Of a stretch of DNA of 64,000 bases, positions 43,302-54,814 are shown one piece after another. Position numbers and translations under genes: made by a program. Source of the DNA: Riptortus pedestris (taxonomy: Eukaryota > Arthropoda > Insecta > Hemiptera > Alydidae); contig CM032233.1 of assembly GCA_019009955.1 (NCBI GenBank), positions 115,574,501 through 115,638,500 of the forward strand. Direction: 5' to 3'. The stretch's first letter is position 1. Each line of letters begins with the position of its first letter. A model generated the notes under the pieces. That model was not told the DNA's origin and made no database searches. It was given only the letters and a program-made list of their open reading frames with translations.

Positions 43302-44484
43302 AAATCGACTGATACTCACTTCTATTAGCCACAAATGGCACACTTTTAAATAAAAAAAACATAGAGGAAACGGAGTTGAAACAGTTAATTAATTCGACTC
43401 TAGAAAAACAGGGTCTTTTTTACTTTACCCACACCAGTTACTTTTTGAAGTAACAGTGATAATATGAAAATTAAAAAGACTCTAGTTTTTAGGCTGAAGT
43501 AATTCATTCAAACTGTTGCTAAGCTATATAAATTTTATGCATGAAAGAGGTTACCTGCCTATTACATGGTCGGTTTTTAAAAACGTGTAAGCTTTTTTTG
43601 TAGTAATGAATCTCATACAACTTAAATTAAATCAGAAGAAACGAAGGGGTATGGATTATTGTGTAAATCAAGGAAAAGTAGAAAAGGACACTTCATGAAG
43701 ATCCCTTATCGACTCATACCTATGACAGTTTATTTACAGAAGAAGATACGAGAATGACAATATATTTGAGTGTTTTTTTAAAAAAAATCTTTGAAAGCAT
43801 ATTGGCCCCCTAAATGAACGATTCAACGAAATGTATATTAAAGTAAAATTTTTGTTTACATTTAAAACTTGTTAAATGAATTATTTCAAACATATGTCCA
43901 TTACTTTTATCAATTTAACGATAACGTAAACCACTGTTTTAGAAATAAGTAACTGGTGTGGGTAAAGTAAAAGAGACCCGAAAAACAATACCCATCGATA
44001 CAGTCATTAAAACGAATAAGTAGAATTTCCCCTCTCCCCATAATCGGAATTATTTTGTAAACACGAAACCCTAGTATGGACCGTGGAATTATGAGTTTTC
44101 GAGTATATCTCATTATTGTACTCTATGGAATAGATGTATTGAGACAGTTGCAATTCTAATGGAGGATCCTAAACCGACTAATACTCATTTCTATTAACCA
44201 TAATTGATACATTTTTAAATAAAAAAAATCATAGAGGAAACGAAGTTGAAACAGTTAATTAATCGGACTCTAGAAAAGCAAAGTCTCTATAAAACAATAT
44301 CCAGCGATGCAGTCATTAAAACGTAGAAGTAGAATTTCCCCTCTCCCCATAATCAGAATTGTTTTGTAAACACTAAACCACAGTCCATGATAGTAAGGAA
44401 TTATCAGTTTTCGAGTATATTTCATTATTGTACACTGTAGAATAAATGTATGGAAACATCCGATTTTACAATTCTAATGGAGGC
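43302..44484 (+). repeat. Local tandem duplication A-B-A'-B'
   Basis: Block A (43302-43410) and block B (43980-44165) are repeated as A' (44171-44280) and B' (44291-44484). In the first set A and B are separated by 569 bp with inverted ends. In the second set they are contiguous. The blocks share phrases such as GAAACAGTTAATTAAT in A and TTTCCCCTCTCCCCATAATC in B. Confidence 0.85.
43411..43979. mobile_element. 569-bp insertion with 33-bp inverted ends
   Basis: The ends GGGTCTTTTTTACTTTACCC and, inverted on the far side, GGGTCTCTTTTACTTTACCC continue complementary for 33 bp. The intervening 503 bp are AT-rich and non-coding. The duplicated copy of the flanks (A'B') lacks it and has only about 10 bp there (AAGTCTCTAT). 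It is therefore most likely a DNA-transposon-derived MITE, with the flanking duplication giving a near-empty site. Confidence 0.65.
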
Positions 44485-45986
44485 TGTATAATTAAAACAA
44501 ATAAACTGAATATTACAACTTAAAAATTTAGTAAAATCAACGTTTTGTTACCTAGTGTATAAGTTACTTACTATAAATAAAATCACTGGAGGTTATGAGT
44601 AATACTGATTTCTCTAATTACTCTCCGAGGATAAGACATTTCATTCATCAATTATGTTTAGAATTATTTCAACAATAAACAAAAAAGTATCTTAACGTCA
44701 AGCCTAGAGTGCTCGCAACTTCAAACATTAAAGTGAACTAGAAAATGTTGTACTGTCTATTTTTATAAAATATTTATCTTTTATACTTAAGATATTTGTT
44801 TTGAAGATTCGGAATTGTTTAGAACTAAATTTCTGTTATAGATATCGTTAACAGACTAAAATTGGTATTTTTTAGTGAAATTTACAATTAAAACTGAGTT
44901 ACGGATTCCATTTATTCTTCTTGAAAACTAACTTGGCAAATAATTATTAATTACATTCTAAACAGACAACTTGAGAAATATTATTACATAAATACGTATC
45001 AATATTTCTTATTTGCAACATTTATTAAGTTGTTTAAGTTGCTTATCAAAAAACTAAACAATAACAAGTATTTAGCCTCTAAGAGTAGACAATATATGCA
45101 TGCACTAGTTTCTGTGTCAACATTATCGTGTTTAGCAATAATAGCGTTAAACATTACTTCATTTTGAAGTGAACTTGGTCTTTAGTCATTTACAAACTTA
45201 AATTTGAAATTACTATTTAATCTGAATGTCAGCATTTTAAAAAAATGGGACATATAGTTTTGATCCGAAAAATGTTTCGAGTTTTTCATTATTCATAATG
45301 TTTTATTTATTAACGGCAACTAAGGCTAATTAGGTATATATAAGGCAAATATATCATACCAAATATATTCCCAATTATTATTAAGGGTATATATATCATG
45401 AGGGTATATGTTTATTAGGGGGTATATTTAGGGTATATATTTCACGAGGAAAATTTCGAAATTTGAGAGCAATCAACTACAGTTATGTGTTATCAAATTT
45501 GATTGCTTAATTGATGAAATCTACTGATGCAAAATAAATATGGTATTCTTTCCCTAATTTTTTTTTCCGCCTCGTTTTGTGTTTTTAGCTTTAGCAAATG
45601 TTTTTAGTACATTATTTATGCCTTTCAATATACCAACTATGGTATCTCAAAAATAGGTCTTTCCTCACAATCGTTTGCTTTAAAAAAAAAATAATAATAA
45701 TAAAAAGAAACAGAACCTTGAACTTTCACTACGCCGCCATTTAGCACATCTGCCGCAAGCCAAGTTGAATATAATCCACCCATCGGCCCACTAGCATTTT
45801 AATTTGACTGAGCAGTATTTAATTTCATTTAAATAAATGGTTAAATTTCTCAAATTTTGTGCTCAACGCAGGAGTTTTGTTAATACCTTCGAAGTAAAAC
45901 TTTTGACAGGCTAGAAAATGGTGTGACTCATCGATAGCGCTTGGTTGCGTTTGCTATCAGCCAGTAATGGCGGTATCTAAACAGAT
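44485..45986. other. AT-rich stretch, no gene
   Basis: No gene is recognised. A short GGGTATATAT-type tandem stretch lies at 45330-45440. At 45895-45990 there is sequence shared with the repeat at 35115-35290. Confidence 0.5.
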
Positions 45987-45995
45987 TTGACAAAT

Positions 45996-46693
45996 AATAA
46001 ACTAAAGCATTTTGCACAATCGGAGCTTGAATGTGTGAGCCTAAGTTTTGAGCTAGCGAGGTTTAATATTAATATCAATCTTCTAATTCAGTCTGTTATT
46101 GAACCCGAACTTAAACCCCGGTATATCGAACAAATACTTTGTTGTAGGGGTTTCCCCGTAAAATTCAATATAAAAATAGTCATAAATCACTTCAAACAGC
46201 TAACAATTTAAATACGAAATAATCAGTAAATAATTAAATGAGTCACAAAACCCCTCTTGGGATAGTTCTATGCATTCTACACGAATTATGATAAAAGTAT
46301 TAAAAACAATAATTTTAGTACAAATAGCAATATATTAATATTTTTTTAAATCATTCAATCTGAAAAGCATGGTCTCTTTTTCAAAGAAATAAGAACATTT
46401 TAATAATAATTGAAATAACATAACGTTTCAGGTACTCTAAAATAGAAGTAGCCACACCTCTGAGCTCTCATTAGTTTCATTATGGCATGAATTATTTGGT
46501 TCATCACACCTAAATATTTGAGCGAATGCCATATTTAATATATAAATATGACTTACAATTAAATATTTTTATCATGATGATGCCATGTACATAACTAAAG
46601 CATTTCGTACAGTCGGAGCTTGAATGTGTGATTATCCATGTCTAAAGTTTTGAGCTAGCGTGTTTTAATATTAATATCAATCTTCTAATTAAG
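45996..46693 (+). repeat. Direct duplicates flanking the 46248 repeat
   Basis: Sequence at about 45996-46090 (ACTAAAGCATTTTGCACAAT and GAGCTTGAATGTGTGA) recurs at 46595-46693 with about 12 extra bases. The two copies flank the 348-bp repeat at 46248-46594. This looks like a duplication whose second copy begins exactly where that repeat ends. Confidence 0.75.
46248..46594 (+). repeat. Direct repeat, copy 2 (partner 41851-42198)
   Basis: This is the second copy of the 348-bp repeat described at 41851. It differs by scattered substitutions and small indels. Confidence 0.85.
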
Positions 46694-47008
46694 TGGTCAA
46701 AAAAAGTTATGTCTTAATTTTTTCCACTTTTATTAAGAAATATATATTATACTATTTATCGACTCTTAAATAAGAAGTTTGTAATTATATATGTCCCCTC
46801 TATCAAATTAGAAATTTATATTTTTTATTTTGTTTAGTTTTTTTTTATGATTTTAAGTTGTGGAACGTAAAAGTTTAAGATTACAATGCTATTTCTTTAA
46901 AAAGAATTCGATTCATTATTGATATTCATATATATTTACCAATCTATTTTCTGCTTCAGACAAACTGATGGGGGAAAAAAGTTTTATTAGAAATGCTAGG
47001 CTATTGAA

Positions 47009-47617
47009 TTTTAGCAGATTTACCTTCAGGGAAATCAGCTATTGACGTTGTACCCATGACGCGATTTTCGAATAATTTTCTCAAATGTCCATCGATCCTA
47101 CCTAGTAGATGACGAAAATGAGGTCCGTTCAAAATTGTATATATACCTATATGTTACCAGTCTAGCGGTCGCAATTGTTGTTTAATCTTTACCAAACTTG
47201 ATATTTAATCATTTTATGTAAAAAGAAAAATCATGTTCGTTAATGGTTGAAATCCGACCAGTGGGAGAGGAGAGGAATTTGGAAAATTCTTAATATTTCC
47301 GTTATTATGCGTTGGATCGAAAAATTATATAGAACCAATCTTATTGAAAATGTTATGTTCTATAAATGTTTCTACGCGCGTATTTTCACTATCTTGATTA
47401 TTAACCGAGATATTTGCATTTTATAGTTTTCGGCCTCCAATAAACCCCACCTTCTACTCATGTCATATTAACAATAAGCTGTTATATTATGAAGCACATT
47501 ATTTGAAACGTAAATACCAAATATTGTTCTCATTGAACTATTGCTTTTTGAGATAAATGCAAATACGTGGCACACGTGGAAAATCTGGCTAATTTACGCA
47601 GCCCGTGCGTGACGGAC
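47009..47617 (-). mobile_element. HINE-like element, complete, upstream of SSDP
   Basis: On the - strand it runs from the 5' end at 47617 (GTCCGTCACGCACGGGCTGC) to a 3' end at 47009 with TTTTAGCAGATTTACC. It lacks the long TA tract, having only a short ATATATACC run near 47139. At about 609 bp it lies 1.2 kb before the SSDP start codon, the copy closest to that gene's promoter region. Confidence 0.85.
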
Positions 47618-48834
47618 TTTTTTTAGTGGGAGGTATACTCGAGGGAGAACGAATTGGAGAAAGCATTGTTTTAGGAGGCGCCGAGCACTTTACGATCCAG
47701 CTGACCTTCAACTATTTATTACCCAAGTCCCGACAACGCTTTTGTCTACTGCATACTCTCAAAGTTGTCATTCGAACTAATATCTAGGTCGGCATCAAGT
47801 ATTATTATTTAACTATCCTTCTCAAGACATTTAGCCTTCAACTTAAAAGTTTTTTTTTCTTTTAATTGACTATTTATTCGAGTATGCTCTTCGTTCGTTA
47901 TTGAATAACTTTATTGCTATTCAAGAAAAGTCAAATGTACAGTATTATACGTAGACAAGTACGATTATATAACGTTAAATCTTGAAAATATAATCGTTTT
48001 TAGTAGTTTTGCATTTAACAAAATAGAACAAAAACTTGAACACTATTTTTCATTTAATGTTTCTACAGACGAGTTATAGGAAAGTACATGAAATAAAAAT
48101 TAACTTTTTTTCTCATGTTGCTTCATCGAGTGGAGTCATGGAATTTAATGTAGTATTCCTATATAGAATTAGCAATAAAAAATAAATCTGATTTTAATAA
48201 TATCTTTTTCAAAGAAATAAAATTAGTTTTGTATCACTCCCGTAGAAATTATTGAATGATAAACAGCGAGATTAATATTCGGTTTAACTACACGTTAGGG
48301 GGGTGTGTTCTTTTAACTACAATTTATTCTTTAACTATAGCATTTATCATCATAGTTTAATATATGAAATTTTAGTCTCAAAAAAAATGATAAATTTAAT
48401 CAATTAAATTAGTGTAATTATGATTTTACTTTTTCGATACTTAGGCATTTGGGTTACAAATAACTTTTATTAAGCTAGTGTTTTATTAAAAGCGAATATA
48501 TCAATATTCTACGTTTTGAAAGGTAAATATTTTCGTGTAGAAGTATGTGGGAGCTTATTGAAATGTTTAATGACCTTGCTAGGGCTTGTGGGTCGACTAA
48601 CCTCGCGTAGGCTGGCTACACTGAGTTCATACCTGTTTGTCCGTATTGACTTGTAGTTCAGTTGTGTACATGTTATAGTCGTAGTTTTGTGATAAAAATA
48701 AGTGATATTTATTAGAATGTGTTAAGTGCAAGCGACCTCTTATGCAGATAACGAAAGAACACCTAGTTTAAGCTCTATTCTGTAAATTAATACAGAATTG
48801 TTTGTCACGTTCGTGACCCTGTGTTTTATCAACA
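47618..48834 (+). other. Upstream region and 5' UTR of SSDP
   Basis: This is AT-rich sequence whose last 250 bp are less AT-rich. No TATA box stands out. A coding-like GC-richer patch at 47630-47790 is unrecognised. The transcript start is not known from the sequence. Confidence 0.4.
48658..48663 (+). promoter_or_regulatory. Possible initiator (TCAGTT) of SSDP
   Basis: TCAGTT fits the arthropod initiator consensus TCA(G/T)T(C/T) and would give a 5' UTR of about 175 bases without an intron. There is no TATA box at the right distance and no convincing downstream promoter element, so this rests on one six-base match. Confidence 0.25.
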
Positions 48835-50154
48835 ATGTATGCTAAGGGAAAAGGATCTACTGTCCCATCTAATGCACAAGCGAGAGAGAAGTTAGCGTTG
48901 TATGTATATGAATATTTACTTCACGTGGGAGCACAAAAAGCAGCGCAAACATTTCTGTCTGAAATAAGGTGGGAGAAAAATATCACTTTAGGTGAGCCTC
49001 CTGGGTTTCTACATTCGTGGTGGTGTGTATTCTGGGATTTGTATTGTGCTGCACCAGAAAGGAGAGACACATGTGAACATTCCAGTGAAGCTAAGGCGTT
49101 TCACGATTACGGTTTTGTGAATTCGGGATACGGTGTGAATGGAATCGCTCACAATACTGGGCCAGCCCCCATTCCCCTGGGCCAAATGCCTCCTAATGAC
49201 GGAATGCCAGGGGGACCAATACCTCCTGGCTTCTTTCCCAATTCTACAATGAGACCTTCGCCTCCTACTCACCCATCGTCACAACCTTCGCCACATCCAC
49301 AGCCACCGCCTCCACATAGTGAGATGATGGCGACTCAGCCGTTTATGGGCCCTCGCTATCCTGCAGGGCCTAGGCCGGGTGTAAGAATGCCTCAATTGGG
49401 AAACGAGTATAATGGTCCCCCTGGCCAACCGATGATGCCTAACAGCATGGACCCTAGTAGGCAAGGGCCCCCGGGAATGAACAGTATGAATCCTAGAATG
49501 AACCCTCCTCGAGGCCCTGGGATGGGACCTATGGGACCTGGTAGCTACGGGCCTAGCTTGAGGGGTCCGCCTCCTAATTCTACGATGGGACCCGGACCCG
49601 GGCCAGCAGCTCCAGGTATGCACCCTATGTCTATGACAGGGCCTGGCGGGAGGCCGCAATGGCAGCCAAACACATCGACTCCTATGAATTATTCGTCATC
49701 GTCACCTGGAAATTATGGTGGCCCTCCTGGATCATCAGGACCTCCTGGTCCTGGAACACCCATCATGCAAAGCCCTCAAGATTCGTCTAATTCTGGCGGT
49801 GAAAACATGTACACCATGATGAAGCCTGTCCCAGGAGGTAACATGCCTGGAGACTTTTCCATGGGTGCTGGCGGTGAGACAGGGCCGATGGGACCTATGG
49901 GTCCGAGTACCATGGGCCCTGTTATGAGTGGTGATGGGCTTGACGGTATGAAGAATTCGCCAGCGGGTGGACCAGGAACTCCCAGAGAAGATAGTGGTTC
50001 TGGAATGGGCGACTACAATTTAGCAGGTTTTGGTGGTCCTCCAGAAAATGATCAGACTGAATCGGCAGCCATAATGAAGATTAAAGAAAGTATGCAAGAA
50101 GAGGCTAAAAGGTTTGAAAAAGATTCCGATCATCCAGATTATTTTATGCAATAA
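48835..50154 (+). CDS. Ssdp: SSDP/SSBP-family transcription cofactor, single exon
   Basis: This 439-residue protein of the sequence-specific single-stranded-DNA-binding protein family (SSBP2/3/4 in vertebrates, Ssdp in flies) binds LDB1/Chip through its N-terminal LUFS domain. It works in the nucleus in LIM-homeodomain and Wnt enhancer complexes. Residues 1-95 are an almost unchanged LUFS/LisH region ([60 protein letters not shown]). Residues 105-390 are a Pro/Gly/Met-rich low-complexity activation region. The C-terminus is an acidic/basic tail, [20 protein letters not shown] followed by FMQ, unlike the vertebrate ending. The ATG has AACA before it and is the only start that includes the conserved MYAKGK. 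The gene is intact, somewhat longer than vertebrate members, and has no introns, where vertebrate orthologues have many. It may be a naturally intronless arthropod form or a retrocopy. It is much more GC-rich than its surroundings. Confidence 0.96.
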   Translation: MYAKGKGSTVPSNAQAREKLALYVYEYLLHVGAQKAAQTFLSEIRWEKNITLGEPPGFLHSWWCVFWDLYCAAPERRDTCEHSSEAKAFHDYGFVNSGYGVNGIAHNTGPAPIPLGQMPPNDGMPGGPIPPGFFPNSTMRPSPPTHPSSQPSPHPQPPPPHSEMMATQPFMGPRYPAGPRPGVRMPQLGNEYNGPPGQPMMPNSMDPSRQGPPGMNSMNPRMNPPRGPGMGPMGPGSYGPSLRGPPPNSTMGPGPGPAAPGMHPMSMTGPGGRPQWQPNTSTPMNYSSSSPGNYGGPPGSSGPPGPGTPIMQSPQDSSNSGGENMYTMMKPVPGGNMPGDFSMGAGGETGPMGPMGPSTMGPVMSGDGLDGMKNSPAGGPGTPREDSGSGMGDYNLAGFGGPPENDQTESAAIMKIKESMQEEAKRFEKDSDHPDYFMQ

Positions 50155-50927
50155 CGTAATAGCTTTATGTTATGACCATATATAATTTTAATTTGTAAAG
50201 TATTTGGATTAACTATTAAGATTAATGTTTCGACAAAGTGTATGCCACATAAATTAATTTATCGTAGTATTTCAGCTTAAACATTGTTGGTAAAACACAT
50301 AGATTTAAGATTTTTTGAAATGAATTCTCCTCATTAGGTCAAATGTTAAATTTCATAGCAGTTCATCTTTTACTGAATTTCTTGTTTGAATGACTTTTAG
50401 GTGTCTTAAACTTTTAAATATGTGCTATAAAAACTGTAGGTCTTCATAAGTATTTACATTCACTGGTAATATTGACACATGAGTTCACAATTTTAAATTG
50501 ACCTTATGGGGGAAGTCCTATAGTTCCCGTGGAATGGGTTGTTCTCATCTTTGAAAGGTAAACGTGTTTTTTGTTTGTGACAACAGAGGGTTTGTTTTGC
50601 TTAAACGTGCAATTTTTACTTTTATCCAGTATTTTTTTAAAAAAATGATTTTATTCGTAAATTAAATTAAAATAGACATTTAAACACCTCAGGTTGAAGT
50701 GCTCAGAACGCTAATTTTATCTTAAAAGTCTAATATTATTTATTATATATTATAGTTTTATACAGGTGATGGTTAATATATTCTTGAAGAAATTTATTTT
50801 AATAAGTACTTCTTAAAAATATATAAAAAGTTGCTATATTTATTTATATTTAGTTTTTATATTAAATTATGATGGGATATATAGTTTCATGATTCGAATA
50901 GAATTTATCCTGACATTTTGAGAGATC

Positions 50928-50930
<3 letters not shown>

Positions 50931-50967
<37 letters not shown>
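50931..50967. repeat. (ATT)n microsatellite
   Basis: About twelve uninterrupted TTA/ATT units lie in the presumed SSDP 3' UTR. Confidence 0.95.
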
Positions 50968-50968
<1 letters not shown>

Positions 50969-51409
50969 ACCTTTTGTGAGACCAGCATAATACCTGATGA
51001 AATACATTATTCTATCGACTCAATGGTTGTGTCTGTGCACTAGTAGTAAAAACTATTTCAGTTTATACTGATTATCTGTCATGTTAAGTATAAATGAATT
51101 TATTTATAATTAATTAGGTGTTTTTTTTTCTCATTTTATTAGGCTGTACAACATATATTTAGGCTTAATTCATATTAATGGGACAGACTATTAAATAGGC
51201 TTTCCTTTGAATGTGGTGACTTGCTATGAAATGTTCAAGTTGATTTAAGCCATTCAAAAAGATTAAAAATATATAATAATTTTACTATTTTTACTTTGGC
51301 GGCAATACCTGTGGATTGATAGCCTTCAAATTTGTTGCCGTAAAAGAGGATATGAATATGTTGTAGTGGTAGTCCACCGAGAACTTATATAGACTTTATA
51401 TATTTCCAT

Positions 51410-52270
51410 TCTTTCTAATTTATTTATGTCAGTGCATTTGGAAATGCAAATCCCTGTGAATTTGGTATCCAAATTCCTTCTGGCTGTGTTTATATGTGTC
51501 TGTCTCCCCACCCATCACATTTTTCTTGTTTTAAATGATAGTCATAAATTGTGTGTATTTATTTACATACATATATTAATTTATTAATATTATATTCTTA
51601 TTTATTGCTGTAAATTAATCTAGAACAGAATGCTCTTTTATTTTAGAAATTTCTGCTGGACAGGGATTTATTAATATGATTTCTCAGCTTTGCTAAGTCA
51701 GTACATTTGGCAATGTAAACCCTAAGAATATATTGGGTTTAGAATTCCCTGCTGGACAGGGTGTTCTGTCACTCCATCAATATTTTGTTTTTGTATTATT
51801 AATTTAAAACATCTTCATGGATATAATATACATGCAGGCGCGTGCACGCACGCACACACATGTATTTATTTATTAATATTATCTCATTTGTGCTGCATGT
51901 TGTCAAATCTGCTAATAAGAGTCCATCACCACTTGTCTGATTGTCGAGTACACTTGACAAGCACTTTCGATATAGTTGTATCTACTTTAATCATGTCGAA
52001 TGTTTATTCTTAATGATTTATTTATATTAATGCATCTAATAGTAATTTAGAGCCCTTTTAATTTGATTTAGAAGTTTCTGCTGGACAGGGGAACATAATA
52101 GGAATAGCAGTTAGTATGTCATATTTGTTTTTGTGTGTGTTTTAAAACAAACTATATTAAATTTATATATATGATCTCATTATTATTAACTTATTGATGT
52201 CAATTCAACAGGTAATCTAAAGCCCAATTAGTTTTAGTTTTGAATTTCCTACTGAGCATGGGCTATAAAT
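51410..52270 (+). repeat. Degenerate tandem repeat with CTGCTGGACAGGG
   Basis: Five loosely repeated units of about 100-320 bp each end in a related phrase: CCTTCTGGCTGTG near 51478, TTTCTGCTGGACAGGG near 51650, CCCTGCTGGACAGGG near 51755, TTTCTGCTGGACAGGGG near 52075, and TTCCTACTGAGCATGGG near 52246. Each is preceded by a TTTATT...TCA/ATGCATTTGG...AATGTAAA-like stretch. The spacing is irregular. Confidence 0.6.
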
Positions 52271-52535
52271 TATAAACATGCTTGGGTGATGCTCTGTAAT
52301 TAACTTTTTTTGTCATTACATTTCAATTAAAATTGATAATGGATGACAAAATTTGTACGACTGGCTGTGTACTCCTTTGAAACAAATTATAATTCATGTG
52401 ATGAATTCATTTTATACTTAAGTGTAAAACTATATTTTGTTTTCTTGGGGTGTTTAAACTTTTTTGCTCATTTTGGACAATTATTTTTGTTAATATTGCT
52501 TTAAATCCCATATAATAATTTTATTGTACATATAG

Positions 52536-52556
52536 AATAAAGGTTTTATTAATAAA
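52536..52556 (+). terminator. Candidate poly(A) signals
   Basis: Two AATAAA hexamers, at 52536 and 52551, are followed by a T/G-rich stretch (TTTCTTTTGG). This is a plausible 3' end for the SSDP transcript, though AATAAA is common by chance in DNA this AT-rich. Confidence 0.35.
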
Positions 52557-52560
52557 CTTT

Positions 52561-53259
52561 CTTTTGGTTCAGTTTATTTCTAGTTAATAACATTCTGTCG
52601 ACATTGCTAACTAGAATGCAGTTTCATTAGTTGTCTACCCTTATCCAGTAATAGAGCTCTTGTATTATTGGTGTCCCCAAAATTAAAATTATTACGAATA
52701 GTCTTTCCATTTGCATTAAGAGGCCTGTGGCAGGGTTCGAATTGAACCTCCTTTAAGAATCAGTTTACCATTTCATCTCCCGAGGGCCCTTATTCTTATT
52801 GCAGTCCTTGTAGAACTCTGACAATATCTTAAACTTTGTACTGGATACATCCTACAATTACAGATCAGGCTACCAGGTTCCCTTTCAGTATGATCCAATT
52901 ACCTGTCTCTCCTTCTTAATAGCACAGGGATCATTCCATGTCATGGAATCATGGTTCTGTTGTACTCAATTGTTTTAATTTTTAGTAAACATAAAGTAGC
53001 AGAGAGATTATAATATTTTTTAATTTTATTTTATTTTTGTGTAATAAGTGTTTACAATTTGCCAATCTTTACAATGCTATAGTGGAAATCAATATTTATA
53101 AATTAGTTTAGAATTGAGATACTTAAAAATAAAAGTATTATCCTCTTCAGAATTTTACGTTCTTGAATATAACATAATCACATGGTGAATATGTTTCTAA
53201 AATTTATTATAAAAAAAAAGAAAAGAAAAGAGAAACAAGGAAAATTAAAATGAGTAAGC

Positions 53260-53316
<57 letters not shown>

Positions 53317-54334
53317 CTTCTTTTTTATTTATATAAAATCCTTGTATAATGTGTACTTAGTGTCTCAAAAGGATCATAATGAAAGATTTTTCTTTGCATA
53401 CAGATTTTACGTACTAAAAGGAAACTTAACTGTAGCAGGGGGTAAAACTTAACAGAACAAGCATGTCTTAAAGTAATATTTTTAATCACTACTTTAAGTT
53501 GAATTTTAGCTTTTGACCATTTTCTAAAATACACTGTTAGTTTTAAAAATTCAAATTTATCTTTTAAATTATATTACAACAAAATAGTTTAAAGAGAAAA
53601 TATTTCAATGGTATGGAAGCTTTTATTCTTAGGCTCCTTACAAGTACTTTGTACATTTCTCAAGATTATTTGTAACTGCAAGTAATTCGTTTTTTTTAAA
53701 AGAATAAAAAAAATTTCCCTAAAATCTAGTAGCGTAACTTATTTAATCATACCAGAATACTAGTTTTAATATTAAACACACCATTTTGATCATCTTAACA
53801 CAAATAACTTGTGTCATGAAAGCTCTGGCTTGAGATCGAGATGCCTGACTAGGCTAGGATGTATGATGCCTTCACAAGCTGAAGGCACAACTCAAGGGGG
53901 AGGGGGCGACGAAAACAATTGACTTAGGAAAATATCACCTTTTCGACAAAAAGGCACACAGAAGACTAAATAACAGCTTATCATCATGTTATTCACAATG
54001 ATTTAACAAGTATCAGCTTGAATAAGAAAGTGTTTGCTTACAATTGCAGGTTTATACAGCAAAAAGTAATCTTTCACATTTATACTAATTATATTTTGGG
54101 GTTTTATAAACATTATTTTTTTGAACATTTTCAAGTTTTTTTTTTTTTTTTACTGTGTATCTCTTATTGAAAAATAAATATGTATTTTCTTGGTAAAATC
54201 AATATTTAAATAAAAAGTAATTATATCTAATTAACTAAGTTTTTGTGGGGCAAAATATATGTGTACAGGCAATTATTTGGGAACACTTCTGTGTAACTGA
54301 TAACTCAGTATTTTCTATTAAGTTCCTTGTGGAT
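52561..54334. other. AT-rich intergenic or intronic stretch
   Basis: No gene is recognised. A B-box-like GGTTCGAATTG at 52734 may belong to a diverged SINE. A TA microsatellite lies at 53265-53313. Confidence 0.4.
53265..53313. repeat. (TA)n microsatellite
   Basis: About 48 bp of pure TA. Unlike most TA tracts in this window, it is not inside a recognisable HINE-like or Helitron-like element. Confidence 0.9.
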
Positions 54335-54573
54335 TTAATACAGCCTGAAGCCTCCAGCCATTAAATCCATTAAGCTATGAGTTACCTCCTGTTTAGTTTC
54401 CCACCCTGCTGTTTTTAATTTGCCTGTTAGTTCTTGTTGATTACATCTAAAAGTCTGAACATTGAAAGCTGATGAAACACTTTCTGCTGTATCTTCTGCT
54501 GCTACTGATGAAATATGATCTTGCTTAGCAGTCTTCTGTAAGCTCTTTTTTTCTCTTTCACTAAATTTTTATA
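54335..54573 (-). other. Coding-like open frame, unrecognised (possible terminal exon)
   Basis: On the - strand a frame of about 78 codons ends in TAA at 54335. It has balanced, protein-like composition: KTAKQDHISSVAAEDTAESV, then FNVQTFRCNQQELTGKLKTA, then GWETKQEVTHSLMDLMAGGF. It lacks an early Met. A TACAG at 54536-54540 could be a splice acceptor, making 54335-54535 a last coding exon, but the region before it is not pyrimidine-rich. Frames of this length occur by chance here, so only the composition argues for it. I do not recognise the protein. Confidence 0.3.
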
Positions 54574-54814
54574 GATGTCCTGAACCAGGTTTGTTTTTAA
54601 ACAAACCAACAACATAAAGTAAGTGGTTTTAACCAACCCTGTTTCTAAACTTTTACACTTTTTATTTTGGTGAGAGTTCTTTGGAATGTAATAGAATTGT
54701 ATATATCTGAAAATAAAATAATATTCATGGGTTTTTCCCATGTTTTTATGACAAAGACAGTTTTATTATATTATTCCATTATTTTCAATACTTATTTGTA
54801 ATCAATTAAAGAGA

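Larger units (their letters stand above)
50155..52560 (+). other. Probable long 3' UTR of SSDP
   Basis: This is AT-rich non-coding sequence following the stop codon. It contains an ATT microsatellite and a series of degenerate repeats with CTGCTGGACAGGG. Poly(A) signals cluster at 52536-52556, so a 3' UTR of about 2.4 kb is plausible. The boundary is inferred, not shown. Confidence 0.4.

Noticed and set aside
32832..48834. Search for the missing thrombospondin type 3 repeats and C-terminal domain
   Set aside because: I scanned for Asp-Asn-Cys-Pro and Asp-x-Asp-x-Asp-Gly coding patterns and found none. A diverged or very small exon could have been missed by eye.
49009..49272. Second antisense open frame across SSDP
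   Set aside because: It is also a shadow of the highly conserved sense coding sequence.
49279..49659. Antisense open frame of 126 codons across the SSDP gene
   Set aside because: It mirrors the Pro/Gly-rich codons of SSDP, which lack stop codons on the other strand. It is Arg/His-rich without domain features.
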